The notes beneath the pieces were generated by a model. The model made no database searches. It was not told the DNA's origin and worked only from the letters and a program-made list of their open reading frames with translations. This document shows, one piece after another, positions 37,234 to 46,237 of a stretch of 64,000 nucleotides of DNA. Positions within the stretch are counted from its first letter, which is position 1, and every line of letters begins with the position of its first letter. Source of the DNA: Marinomonas colpomeniae (GTDB lineage Bacteria > Pseudomonadota > Gammaproteobacteria > Pseudomonadales > Marinomonadaceae). Where the stretch lies: NCBI RefSeq assembly GCF_014803385.1, contig NZ_JACYFC010000002.1:667696-731695 (forward strand), written 5' to 3'. The translations under genes were made by a program, and so were the position numbers.

Positions 37234-38529
37234 ATGTCAATTCCTTCTCATACTAATTCGTATTATGCCGCGTCTGCGAATGATACTAAGCTTCGTCCTG
37301 AACTGGTTGGCGAACATCAATGTGATGTTTGTATCGTTGGTGCTGGTTTTACAGGTATATCGTCAGCCCTACATTTGGCTGAAGCTGGCTATAAAGTCAT
37401 TGTGATAGAAGGCAGTCGCATTGGTTTTGGCGCATCTGGTCGAAATGGCGGTCAATTGGTAAACAGCTATAGTCGTGATATCGATTTTATTAAACGTCAT
37501 TATGGCGATTATGTTGGCGAGCAGATGGCGTCAATGGCCTTTGAAGGTCAGGCTGTTATTCGTGAACGAGTGGCTAAATACAAGATCGATTGTGATCTAA
37601 AAGAAGGTGGCATATTTGCTGCGTGCAATACTAAGCAACTAGAAGAACTGAAAGCTAAGAAAGCGCTTTGGGAATCTCATGGTCATGATCAGCTAGAACT
37701 TTTGTCTGCTGAAGGTATTCAAGAATACATCGGCAGTGATCGTTATGCTGGTGGGTTATTGGATCGTCTGAATGGTCATGTTCATCCATTAAATTTAGTC
37801 TTGGGTGAAGCGGCTGCATTTGAATCGTTAGGTGGCGTTATCTACGAAGCGTCTCCAGTTACCAGTGTAAAAGAAGCCAAAGTCGAAGGTGAGTTAGCTA
37901 AGGTTACGACTGAAAAAGGTGTAGTGACGGCCAAGCACGTTATTGTTGCTGGTAATGCTTATATTACAGGTATTATTCCTGAAGTAGAAAAGAACTCTAT
38001 GCCGTGTGGAACGCAAATTATTGCAACTGAGCCACTAAGTGAAGAGCAGCAAAAAGCCATTCTGCCAAATGATGTGTGCGTGGAAGATTGTAACTACTTA
38101 CTCGATTATTACCGCCTTTCTGGCGATGGTCGTCTGATTTATGGTGGCGGTACAACCTATGGTGCGCGCGAGCCTGAAAAGGTTGAAGCTCTAATTGTTC
38201 CTAAAATGCTAAAAACCTTCCCTATGCTTAAAGATGTGAAGATTGATCATGCTTGGACAGGGAACTTCCTATTAACTTTAATGCGTCTGCCACAAGTAGG
38301 TCGTATTGGAACGAATGTGTATTATTCGCAAGGTTACAGTGGTCACGGAGTAACGAGTACTCATCTAATGGGGAAAGTGTTGTGTGAAGCTATACAGGGA
38401 AATACTAAGCGATTTGATGTGTTTGCTGGTTTGCCACAATATCCATTCCCAGGTGGAAGAGCATTGCGTGTACCTTACACTGCGATTGGTGCTGCGTATT
38501 ATGCATTAAGAGATAAACTGGGTATTTAG
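37234..38529 (+). CDS. puuB: PuuB-type gamma-glutamylputrescine oxidoreductase (DAO family)
   Basis: A 431-residue FAD-dependent oxidoreductase. The Rossmann motif is CIVGAGFTGISSALHLAEAG, followed by GFGASGRNGGQLVNSYSRD, the DAO-family flavin region. It should oxidise gamma-glutamylputrescine to the aldehyde with release of ammonia and H2O2. GAGG at 37224-37227 decides for ATG 37234 over the frame start at 37213. Length is close to E. coli PuuB (426). A hairpin terminator follows. Confidence 0.88.
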   Translation: MSIPSHTNSYYAASANDTKLRPELVGEHQCDVCIVGAGFTGISSALHLAEAGYKVIVIEGSRIGFGASGRNGGQLVNSYSRDIDFIKRHYGDYVGEQMASMAFEGQAVIRERVAKYKIDCDLKEGGIFAACNTKQLEELKAKKALWESHGHDQLELLSAEGIQEYIGSDRYAGGLLDRLNGHVHPLNLVLGEAAAFESLGGVIYEASPVTSVKEAKVEGELAKVTTEKGVVTAKHVIVAGNAYITGIIPEVEKNSMPCGTQIIATEPLSEEQQKAILPNDVCVEDCNYLLDYYRLSGDGRLIYGGGTTYGAREPEKVEALIVPKMLKTFPMLKDVKIDHAWTGNFLLTLMRLPQVGRIGTNVYYSQGYSGHGVTSTHLMGKVLCEAIQGNTKRFDVFAGLPQYPFPGGRALRVPYTAIGAAYYALRDKLGI

Positions 38530-38559
38530 TCATTGTGTAGATGGCGAGTTTGATTATTG

Positions 38560-38596
38560 AAAGGCCTTTCTTTGTAAAAAAAGAGAGGCCTTTTTT
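38560..38596 (+). terminator. Terminator after puuB
   Basis: AAGGCCTTTCTTT pairs with AAAGAGAGGCCTT (one mismatch) and is followed by a T run at about 38591-38596. Confidence 0.8.
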
Positions 38597-38655
38597 ATTG
38601 CTGGAAGGTTTGGTGCGCTCTCTAAGAAAGCGTAGTTTTTGCTAGGATTTTGATT

Positions 38656-39474
38656 TTACTCAATAGCTTGGTCTAGTGCTTCTAAGTGATCTAAGAATAA
38701 GGTGAAAATTTCGGATTGAGTCGATGTGTCTAAGCGAGTATGAATGTTTTTTCTGTGGACTTTTACTGTGCCTGCACTAATACCTAGCTCTTCAGCAATC
38801 GCTTTAGAGGAATGGCCTCGTAAAATAAGGCCAAGAACTTCTTGTTCTCTATGGGTGAGTACGCCGCTCGCGAAAGTTTTTAATGCGTGTTTAATCGGGC
38901 CGTTCGACGGTTGATACTCTACATGTCCGCGAGACTGGGCGAGCCAAAACTGTTTAATAAGTGCTTCCAGTAATGGGAATATCTCTTTTAGTTTTTTCAT
39001 TTCGCTGCGCTTAATTGACCCCATATGGGACTTTCGACCCAAAGAGATAACGTAGGTTGTATTTTCATCTAAAGGGACTGATATGTTGATTTCGTCAATT
39101 AAATCAAACTTGCTGTAGCAGGTTTGATAGTACTCAGTGTCTTTAAAAGAATCTGGTGCGATATCGATAAGTCGACCCACACCAGACGTCGAGCCTTGTT
39201 GAATACTATTGAATAGTGGATCCAGCATGTACGCAGTATTGAGATATAGGTTCAATGTAGGGCTATGTTCGGATCTGTCTTTAGGGTGCAGGATAATCGG
39301 TTTAAAAGACTTTTTATAAGTCACTATGATGAGTGTATCGAAGTGACAGAGGCCTCTTATAAAGTTCTCCAGCACCAATGAAAAGCTTGGTACGCGCAAA
39401 TGATTCACTAAGACAGCCAGCTCTTTTAAGGTCTCTGAAGAAATACCTTCATAAGTAGATTTGCTTGGCAGCAT
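38656..39474 (-). CDS. LuxR-type HTH transcriptional regulator
   Basis: A 272-residue protein with a C-terminal LuxR HTH: LTHREQEVLGLILRGHSSKAIAEELGISAGTVKVHRKNIHTRL. The N-terminal 190 residues do not look like a receiver or an autoinducer domain that I can name. The frame reaches a TTG at 39513, but ATG at 39474 has GAGG 8 nt upstream on the minus strand. Its promoter region carries a TTGTGATCACAA palindrome shared with puuA. Position between puuB and the GntR gene suggests a role in polyamine control. Confidence 0.82.
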   Translation of the reverse strand: MLPSKSTYEGISSETLKELAVLVNHLRVPSFSLVLENFIRGLCHFDTLIIVTYKKSFKPIILHPKDRSEHSPTLNLYLNTAYMLDPLFNSIQQGSTSGVGRLIDIAPDSFKDTEYYQTCYSKFDLIDEINISVPLDENTTYVISLGRKSHMGSIKRSEMKKLKEIFPLLEALIKQFWLAQSRGHVEYQPSNGPIKHALKTFASGVLTHREQEVLGLILRGHSSKAIAEELGISAGTVKVHRKNIHTRLDTSTQSEIFTLFLDHLEALDQAIE

Positions 39475-39534
39475 GGAGAAAGCCTCGGTTCGAGTAACAG
39501 TGTATTGGTTCAATGCTTCTAACGATAAGGTAAA

Positions 39535-39564
39535 ATTATAGAATAGTAAATATTGTGATCACAA
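39535..39564 (-). promoter_or_regulatory. luxR promoter with overlapping palindromic operator
   Basis: On the minus strand TTGTGA (a weak -35) is followed after 18 nt by TATAAT (39535-39540). The -35 is part of the perfect 12-bp palindrome TTGTGATCACAA (39553-39564), so a bound protein would block RNA polymerase. Confidence 0.55.
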
Positions 39565-39601
39565 AACTACCAGTGTTTGTCTCTGTATTTATTTTTTATG
39601 A

Positions 39602-39642
39602 TTATTTTTCATTTATTTTTCATTTATTTTTCATTTATTTTT
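39602..39642. repeat. 11-bp tandem repeat
   Basis: TTATTTTTCAT is repeated three times plus 8 bp of a fourth copy (39602-39612, 39613-39623, 39624-39634, 39635-39642). It lies between the luxR promoter and the 3' end of the GntR gene, which ends at 39646. Confidence 0.9.
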
Positions 39643-39645
39643 GGC

Positions 39646-40356
39646 TTAATACTTGGCTGATTCCTGTATGAAGTGATGCAATATTTCAGGTGTACCAATA
39701 AAAGCAAAGCCTTCACGAATGTCCGAAGAAATAGCTAATTGCAAAGCAAGTGCGTCTTTATGACGAATGGCTTGTAAGGCTTCTTGGTGTCTGTCTATGG
39801 TGTAGTTTTCTTTAATTCGCTCGGTAGACAGACGTAAAAAAGGACCTAGTTGCAGCCATAAACTTTCGATTAAATGTAGGCTAACTTGGTGCGGGTTGGC
39901 GGTATAGAGTAGCCTATGGAAGGCATGATTATGGGTGATCGTAGACTCCATATCGTCTTTATCCCTTGCGATATCTATGTCTTTGTCTATTGATTCTAGT
40001 CGCTCCAAAATGGTGCTATTTATATAAGGTAGTGCCCGAATTGCAGCATGAGTCTCTAGTGTTATACGGGTTTCACATAATTCATTAAATTTCATTGCTG
40101 TCATTGTTGGTACAATAATTCGACGGTTTTCTTTTACTTCTAAGGCATGCTCTGAGCTGAGTTTTTTAAGTGCTTCACGAATTGGCATAGGGCTCACACC
40201 TAACACTTTGGCTAACTCTCTAAGTGTTAGGCTTCTGCCAGGAAGAATCTGTCCACACATAACCGCATGCCTTAAAACGGCGTATACCCACTCGGTGATA
40301 GTTACACCGTCTTTTCTGTCAGTTAATGTAATATCTAATGGTAACGGGGTGTTCAA
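39646..40356 (-). CDS. GntR-family (FCD) transcriptional regulator
   Basis: A 236-residue GntR regulator. The winged HTH lies at residues 18-80 (AVMCGQILPGRSLTLRELAKVLGVSPMPIREALKKLSSE), followed by an all-helical FCD effector domain (HNHAFHRLLY...). The start is TTG at 40356 with AGGA 7 nt upstream. It is divergent from puuA and lies downstream of nothing else on its strand. The identical palindromes in the puuA and luxR promoters are good candidates for its operators. Confidence 0.87.
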   Translation of the reverse strand: MNTPLPLDITLTDRKDGVTITEWVYAVLRHAVMCGQILPGRSLTLRELAKVLGVSPMPIREALKKLSSEHALEVKENRRIIVPTMTAMKFNELCETRITLETHAAIRALPYINSTILERLESIDKDIDIARDKDDMESTITHNHAFHRLLYTANPHQVSLHLIESLWLQLGPFLRLSTERIKENYTIDRHQEALQAIRHKDALALQLAISSDIREGFAFIGTPEILHHFIQESAKY

Positions 40357-40476
40357 TTTTTTATCCTTTTTACATAAATATTGTAGAAAGATGGAAATTA
40401 CTTTTACTGAAAAAAATCGTATTAAGTAGTGTTTGATATAAACTTGATCATATCGTTAGAGTTTAAAGGGAAACAA

Positions 40477-40504
40477 TATAATTTTGTTTTTTGTGATCAC
40501 AAAA
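40477..40504 (+). promoter_or_regulatory. puuA promoter -10 and palindromic operator
   Basis: A consensus -10 TATAAT at 40477-40482 is followed by the perfect 16-bp palindrome TTTTGTGATCACAAAA at 40489-40504, which covers the expected transcription start. The 12-bp core is identical to that in the luxR promoter. The -35 is poor, so an activator may be needed as well. Confidence 0.6.
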
Positions 40505-40570
40505 TGCAAACTTATATTGTTAATTTCACAATGCAAGATAGCAATCTACATAATTAAAAGAGAGTAAGTT

Positions 40571-41905
40571 ATGCCAGGTCAGGTAATGGGCGATAAAGAG
40601 TTTGATCTTTTTATAACAGATTTAAATGGTAACTTACGAGGAAAGCGTATTCCTGCCTCAGGTCTAAAAGCGGTAATGAAGGACGGCGTAAAACTACCTC
40701 AATCCGTCATTGGCTTTGACCACTGGGGAGATGACGTTTTAGAAAACGGTTTGGTTTTTGAAACTGGAGACAGTGATGGTGTTTGTATGCCAGTGCATTC
40801 TTCACCTATCCCTGTCCCTTGGTCTGAGACGCCACGTGACCAAATTTTGGCGATGATGTACAACATGGACGGTACCCCTTTTTATCCGGATCCTCGCCAA
40901 CTATTAGCTAATATAGTAGAACGTTTTAAAGAACTTGGTTACACGCCAGTTGTTGCTACAGAACTTGAATTTTATTTATTAGATGGTGAGTCTGAAGCAA
41001 ATCGACGTCCAAAAGAGCCTTTGATGACAGAAGGTAACGGCCGTCGTTTGACTGATACAGATTGTTATTCTATTGAAGAAATGGATGGTTTATCTAATTT
41101 CTTTGCGGATGTACGTGCCGCGTGTGAAGTTCAAGGAATACCAGCAGACACTATTATTTCAGAGTTAGGTCCCGGTCAGTTTGAAATTAATATGAAGCAT
41201 GTTGATGATGCTTTATTGGCTGCTGACCACGCTAATATGTTCAAACGTTTGGTTAAAGGCGTTGCTCGAAATTATGAATATGGCACCACATTTATGGCCA
41301 AGCCTTATGCTCAGAAGAGTGGTAATGGTTTTCATGTGCACTTTAGCTTATTAGACGAAAATGGAGTAAATGTCTTTGATAATGGTGGCGATGATGGAAC
41401 ACCTTTGTTAAAACATGCCGTAGCAGGATTACTGGATAACATGGCTGACAGTATGTTGGTTTTTGCACCGCATCTTAACTCGTATCGTCGCTTTGAAAAT
41501 GGTGCACATGCACCGACTTTTGCAAGCTGGGGTTATGAAAATCGCACGGTTGCTGTACGGATTCCTGAAAGTCCAACCGTTGCTCGTCGTATTGAGCATC
41601 GTGTTGCTGGAGCGGATGCAAATCCATACTTAGTATTGGCTACTGTGCTAGGTGCTGCATTGGATGGGATTATTCGTAAATTAGATCCTATCGCTGCAAT
41701 AGAAGGAGACGCTTACTCGGTCAGTGAAAACTTCCCGATACTTCCAAATCGTTGGGAGCACGCAACGCAAGTATTTAAAGACAGCAGCTTCATGCATGAG
41801 TACTTCGGTGAAGCTTTTGTTCGTGTCTTTAGTGCAGCGAAAGAGCAAGAGCAAGAACGGATTCAAAGCCGTATTTCCAATGTGGAGTACGAGGCTTATC
41901 TATAA
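40571..41905 (+). CDS. puuA: PuuA, gamma-glutamylputrescine synthetase
   Basis: A 444-residue glutamine-synthetase-fold enzyme of the PuuA type. It begins with LFITDLNGNLRGKRIP and has ATELEFYLLD (metal-binding Glu), ELGPGQFEINMKH and GNGFHVHFSL. It ligates glutamate to putrescine with ATP, the entry step of the Puu pathway. ATG at 40571 with AGAG just upstream. First gene of the likely puuA-potFGHI transcription unit, behind the palindromic operator. Confidence 0.93.
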   Translation: MPGQVMGDKEFDLFITDLNGNLRGKRIPASGLKAVMKDGVKLPQSVIGFDHWGDDVLENGLVFETGDSDGVCMPVHSSPIPVPWSETPRDQILAMMYNMDGTPFYPDPRQLLANIVERFKELGYTPVVATELEFYLLDGESEANRRPKEPLMTEGNGRRLTDTDCYSIEEMDGLSNFFADVRAACEVQGIPADTIISELGPGQFEINMKHVDDALLAADHANMFKRLVKGVARNYEYGTTFMAKPYAQKSGNGFHVHFSLLDENGVNVFDNGGDDGTPLLKHAVAGLLDNMADSMLVFAPHLNSYRRFENGAHAPTFASWGYENRTVAVRIPESPTVARRIEHRVAGADANPYLVLATVLGAALDGIIRKLDPIAAIEGDAYSVSENFPILPNRWEHATQVFKDSSFMHEYFGEAFVRVFSAAKEQEQERIQSRISNVEYEAYL

Positions 41906-42050
41906 AGGTTTTTACGTCGATTCGGTTATGCTCGTCATACCGGAAACGTAAAAAATAGAGAATAATAAAGCGTTAAAAAATTACTCCTTAGAGAGTGAGT
42001 TGATTACAAATATCGTATACAAAAGAAACGACTAAATAGGAAAACCGAAA

Positions 42051-43160
42051 ATGAAAGTAAACACTAAAATGAATAAGAAGTTGTTATCTCTCATGTGCGC
42101 TACATTGGTTTCTGGCAGTGTTATCGCTGAAGACAAAGTGCTTAATATTTATAACTGGTCTGACTATGTTGCTCCAGATGCTGTTGAAAACTTTGAAAAA
42201 GAAACAGGCATTAAAGTGAATTATGATGTTTATGACAGTAACGAGGCGTTGGAAGCTAAGTTAATGGCAGGTTCATCAGGTTATGATTTGGTTTTCCCTT
42301 CAAACTCCTTCATTGAGCGTCAAATCAAAGCGGGCGTTTATGAAGAAATTGATAAAAGTAAATTATCTAACTATGGAAACCTTGATCAGCAGCTAGCAGG
42401 TCAAGTGATTCAGAATGACCCAGGTAATAAACACAACATTCCTTATGCTTGGGGAACAACTGGTATTGGCTATAACGTTGATATGATCAAAGAGCGTCTT
42501 GGCGATATTAAAATTGATTCTTTAGACATGTTATTTAAGCCTGAGATTGCAGCGAAGCTTGCTGATTGTGGTATCGCTATATTGGATTCCCCTACAGAAG
42601 TGATGGGAATTGTGAATAATTACATGGGTGAAGATCCTAACTCTGAAGATCTAGCAGCATTAAAAGCGAGTACATCTGTATTAGCCGCTGTTCAGCCTCA
42701 TTTTAAATATTTCCATTCAAGCCAATATATTTCTGATTTAGCCAATGGTGAAATTTGTGTGGCGCTAGGTTATAACGGCGATATTTTACAAGCTCAAGAT
42801 CGTGCTGCAGAGGCAGATCAAGGTGTAAACATAGAATATGTTGTGCCAAAAGAAGGTACTCAGATCTGGTTTGATCTAATGGCCATCCCTAAAGGTGCTC
42901 AGCATCCTGAAGCGGCATTGAAATATATTGATTATATTTTGCGTGCTAACGTTGCTGCAGACTTGTCTAATTATGTTTATTACGCAGTACCAAATACAGC
43001 AGCGGAGCCTTTGTTGGATCCTGAAGTAGCTGAAAATGAAGGCATTTACCCAACGCAAGCGGTTAAAGATAAGCTTTATGTTCAAGTGGCTCATAGCCCT
43101 AAGTTTGATCGCTCATTGACTCGAGCTTGGACAAACATCAAAACAGGACGTGCACGTTAG
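42051..43160 (+). CDS. potF: PotF-type polyamine-binding periplasmic protein
   Basis: A 369-residue extracellular solute-binding protein with a signal peptide (residues 1-25, ending GSVIA). The mature start DKVLNIYNWSDYVAPDAVENFEKETGIKV is the classic PotD/PotF pattern. YDLVFPSNSFIERQI and AWGTTGIGYNVD line the ligand cleft. It delivers putrescine or related polyamines to PotGHI. AGGA precedes the ATG at 42051. A strong hairpin follows, which may keep it more abundant than the membrane parts. Confidence 0.93.
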   Translation: MKVNTKMNKKLLSLMCATLVSGSVIAEDKVLNIYNWSDYVAPDAVENFEKETGIKVNYDVYDSNEALEAKLMAGSSGYDLVFPSNSFIERQIKAGVYEEIDKSKLSNYGNLDQQLAGQVIQNDPGNKHNIPYAWGTTGIGYNVDMIKERLGDIKIDSLDMLFKPEIAAKLADCGIAILDSPTEVMGIVNNYMGEDPNSEDLAALKASTSVLAAVQPHFKYFHSSQYISDLANGEICVALGYNGDILQAQDRAAEADQGVNIEYVVPKEGTQIWFDLMAIPKGAQHPEAALKYIDYILRANVAADLSNYVYYAVPNTAAEPLLDPEVAENEGIYPTQAVKDKLYVQVAHSPKFDRSLTRAWTNIKTGRAR

Positions 43161-43173
43161 AAATTAGCTGCTT

Positions 43174-43201
43174 TTCACTGGAGGTATTTACCTCCAGTGA
43201 A
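43174..43201 (+). terminator. Intercistronic stem-loop potF-potG
   Basis: A perfect 13-bp inverted repeat TTCACTGGAGGTA/TACCTCCAGTGAA with a 2-nt centre, followed by T-rich ATCTGTTTATATTTTATT. It looks like an attenuator or mRNA-stabilising hairpin rather than a full stop to the operon. Confidence 0.7.
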
Positions 43202-43292
43202 TCTGTTTATATTTTATTACCCAATGAGTAAGAGTTTGAATTTTTTAGTGAATCGGCTCTCTAGTCTAGCGTTTACAGTAAAAAGGTAGAAT

Positions 43293-44447
43293 ATGTCCTC
43301 GTCCTCAGAATTTAATCAAGAAAAGTCGATTATTGTGCCATCTTGGCGAGAAGCAGGCGCTAAGCCTTTTGTACAAATTGATCAAATAACGAAAAAATTT
43401 GGTGATTTTACTGCCGTTAACTCAGTATCACTGGATATTTACCAGAACGAATTATTCTGTTTATTGGGCGGTTCCGGCTCAGGGAAAAGCACCTTGCTAC
43501 GTATGTTAGCAGGCTTTGAAAAACCTACTTCTGGACGAATTTTAATTGATGGTGTCGACATGACTGATATTCAGCCATGGGACCGACCTGTCAATATGAT
43601 GTTTCAATCCTATGCGTTGTTTCCACATTTAACCGTAGAAGCCAATGTCGCATTTGGTTTACGTCGTGAAGGCGTTAAATCCAAAGAAGTCGCACTGCGT
43701 GTTGCCGAAATACTAGACATGGTTCAATTAGGTCATTTGAGCAAACGCAAGCCACACATGCTATCGGGCGGTCAGCGTCAGCGAGTTGCTTTGGCTAGGG
43801 CTTTAGTAAAACGTCCTAAATTATTGTTACTTGATGAGCCATTAGGTGCATTAGATAAAAAATTACGAGAGGAAACACAGTTCGAATTGATTAACCTTCA
43901 AGACGAATTAGGCATTACCTTTGTGGTTGTGACGCACGACCAAGAAGAAGCTATGACATTGGCGACTCGAATCGGTGTTATGGATCAAGGTGGTATTACT
44001 CAAATTGCTGAACCTCATCAAGTTTATGAATACCCTAATAGCCGTTTTGTGGCCGAATTTATTGGTAATGTTAATCTTTTTGAAGGCACGGTAATAGGTG
44101 AAGAGCGAGACTGTACCACGATTCAATCTGCTGAAATTGATGGCCTTTTAAAAGTTAATCATGCTATTAGCTGCGCACCAAGCCAAGTAGTCTCTGTGGC
44201 CGTTCGACCTGAAAAAATTCGTATTAGCCGTGAAAAGCCTGACGCGGACGCTAATACAACCGATGGTATTATTACGGATTATGCCTATATGGGCAGTCAA
44301 TCTATTTATAAAATAGCATTGAAGAGCGGTAAAGAAGTGCGTGTTACTATGCAAAATGCGACCCGTGATATCAGTGATAGATTAACCTGGGATGAACCTG
44401 TATTCCTATCTTGGGATGCGGGCAGCAGTGTGGTACTGACGTCATGA
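43293..44447 (+). CDS. potG: PotG-type polyamine ABC transporter ATPase
   Basis: A 384-residue ABC ATPase. Walker A is GGSGSGKSTLL, the signature LSGGQRQRVALARAL, Walker B LLLLDEPLGALD and the H-loop VTHDQEEAMTLA; a C-terminal TOBE domain (SVAVRPEKIRISRE) follows. It powers polyamine import. Its stop overlaps the potH start as ATGA. Confidence 0.94.
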   Translation: MSSSSEFNQEKSIIVPSWREAGAKPFVQIDQITKKFGDFTAVNSVSLDIYQNELFCLLGGSGSGKSTLLRMLAGFEKPTSGRILIDGVDMTDIQPWDRPVNMMFQSYALFPHLTVEANVAFGLRREGVKSKEVALRVAEILDMVQLGHLSKRKPHMLSGGQRQRVALARALVKRPKLLLLDEPLGALDKKLREETQFELINLQDELGITFVVVTHDQEEAMTLATRIGVMDQGGITQIAEPHQVYEYPNSRFVAEFIGNVNLFEGTVIGEERDCTTIQSAEIDGLLKVNHAISCAPSQVVSVAVRPEKIRISREKPDADANTTDGIITDYAYMGSQSIYKIALKSGKEVRVTMQNATRDISDRLTWDEPVFLSWDAGSSVVLTS

Positions 44448-45391
44448 GTAACCTCACTTCCTCTACTGAAAATCGTACGATGTTAGTACGATGGCTACAA
44501 AGTATAAAGAACATTAACTGGGGGAGAGCGCTGGTCATTCTAGTGCCTACTTTGTGGTTAGGGGTATTCTTTTTTATTCCATTCCTAGTTGTTTTTAAAA
44601 TTTCCTTGGCTGAAACGGCTATTGCTATTCCGCCATATTCTTCGTTACTAGAATGGAACCCTGATGAAGCCTATGCGACGTTTAAAATCACGCTGGGTAA
44701 TTATCTTTTCTTGTTCGAGAGTCGTTTTTACCTGGATGCTTATTTAAGCTCAATCCGCATCGCGTCCATATCGACCTTCTTTGCTTTGCTATTGGGCTTC
44801 CCAATTGCCTATATGATAGCTAGAAGCTCTGCGAATATGCGCAACATATTGCTTGCTCTTGTTATTTTGCCATTTTGGACTTCTTTCTTATTGCGGGTTT
44901 ATGCGTGGATGGGATTCCTGAAAAAGAACGGCGTAATCAATGAGTTTTTAATGGGAATGGGGATAATTGATGAACCTCTGGTTATGCTGCAAACTGATTT
45001 TGCCGTGTACATCGGTATCGTTTATACCTATTTACCTTTTATGATTTTGCCGCTTTATACCACATTAGAAAAAATGGACTTAACCTTGCTAGAAGCGGCT
45101 GAAGACTTGGGAGCTAAGCCGTATCAATCCTTCTTCTTAGTGACTTTACCTTTAGCTATGCCAGGTATTATTGCCGGTTGTTTGTTGGTGTTTATTCCTG
45201 CTGTGGGAGAGTTTGTTATTCCTGCTTTGCTTGGTGGATCAGATACATTAATGATTGGTCGCGTGCTTTGGGATGAATTCTTCTTAAACCGTGATTGGCC
45301 TATGGCATCAGCGGTGGCGATTCTTATGTTAATCGTATTGGTTGGACCTATTATGTTTATGCGTAGTCGTAACAAGCAGGAGGAAGCATGA
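44444..45391 (+). CDS. potH: PotH-type polyamine ABC transporter permease
   Basis: A 315-residue inner-membrane permease of the PotB/PotH group with about six helices and the cytoplasmic EAA loop LLEAAEDLGAKPYQSFFLVTLPLAMPGI. The frame extends to 44411 inside potG, but ATG 44444 forms the usual ATGA overlap with the potG stop. It pairs with PotI. Confidence 0.93.
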   Translation: MSNLTSSTENRTMLVRWLQSIKNINWGRALVILVPTLWLGVFFFIPFLVVFKISLAETAIAIPPYSSLLEWNPDEAYATFKITLGNYLFLFESRFYLDAYLSSIRIASISTFFALLLGFPIAYMIARSSANMRNILLALVILPFWTSFLLRVYAWMGFLKKNGVINEFLMGMGIIDEPLVMLQTDFAVYIGIVYTYLPFMILPLYTTLEKMDLTLLEAAEDLGAKPYQSFFLVTLPLAMPGIIAGCLLVFIPAVGEFVIPALLGGSDTLMIGRVLWDEFFLNRDWPMASAVAILMLIVLVGPIMFMRSRNKQEEA

Positions 45392-46197
45392 TAAAACGTC
45401 AATCTTTTTGGCTGAGTGGTTCTGCTTTATTTGGCTTTATCTTTCTTTATGCTCCGATTATTTCGCTTATCATCTATAGCTTTAATGAATCTAAGCTGGT
45501 GACTGTGTGGAGCGGATGGTCTATCAAATGGTATGTTTCTCTATTTCAGAATGAGCAAATTATTAATGCGGCGTTACTGAGCTTTAAAGTCGCTGCAATA
45601 AGTGCCACGTTGGCGGTTATTTTAGGCACCATGGCGGGCTTTGTATTAAGCCGTATGGGGAGATTTCGTGGGAAAACGCTTTTGTCTGGCTGGGTAACAG
45701 CGCCATTAGTTATGCCCGATGTTATTACCGGTTTGTCATTGCTTTTGTTATTTGTTGCAATGGAATCTATGTTCGGCTGGCCTGCGGGACGAGGTGAGGG
45801 AACCATTATTATTGCCCACACAACCTTCTGTTTGGCTTATGTTGCTGTAGTGGTGCAATCACGATTGGCCTCGTTGGATGAAACGTTAGAAGAAGCAGCA
45901 ATGGACTTAGGGGCTAAACCTTCGACTTTGTTTTTCTTAATTACTTTGCCATTGATTGCACCAGCACTAATTTCTGGTTGGTTACTGTCTTTTACCCTGT
46001 CACTTGATGACTTGGTTATTGCCAGTTTTGTTTCTGGACCGGGCAACAGCACTTTACCTATGGTTATTTTTTCCAAGGTTCGTTTAGGTGTTACGCCAGA
46101 GATAAATGCGTTAGCCACTCTAATGATTTTAGTGGTTGCTGTCGCAGTGGTTGCTGCCATTGTTATTATGCGTAAACAGAATAAATACACGTCTTAA
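45388..46197 (+). CDS. potI: PotI-type polyamine ABC transporter permease
   Basis: A 269-residue permease of the PotC/PotI group with about six helices and the EAA loop LEEAAMDLGAKPSTLFFLITLPLIAPALISG. Its ATG overlaps the potH stop by ATGA. The protein completes the importer. Confidence 0.93.
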   Translation: MIKRQSFWLSGSALFGFIFLYAPIISLIIYSFNESKLVTVWSGWSIKWYVSLFQNEQIINAALLSFKVAAISATLAVILGTMAGFVLSRMGRFRGKTLLSGWVTAPLVMPDVITGLSLLLLFVAMESMFGWPAGRGEGTIIIAHTTFCLAYVAVVVQSRLASLDETLEEAAMDLGAKPSTLFFLITLPLIAPALISGWLLSFTLSLDDLVIASFVSGPGNSTLPMVIFSKVRLGVTPEINALATLMILVVAVAVVAAIVIMRKQNKYTS

Positions 46198-46237
46198 AAA
46201 TTTAAAAAGTCAGTCTCAGATTGAAAAGGTGATTTTA

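Noticed and set aside
39602..39642. Possible CRISPR-like array
   Set aside because: The unit is 11 bp, copies are directly adjacent with no spacers, and no cas gene is near; it is a simple tandem repeat.
39553..40504. Palindromes as CRP sites
   Set aside because: CRP needs TGTGA and TCACA separated by 6 bp; here the halves are fused without a spacer, so a GntR-type operator is more likely.
41910..41954. Hairpin after puuA as a terminator
   Set aside because: Outer arms TTTTTACGT/ACGTAAAAA pair, but no T run follows on the + strand and the inner stem has bulges; potF probably continues the same transcript.
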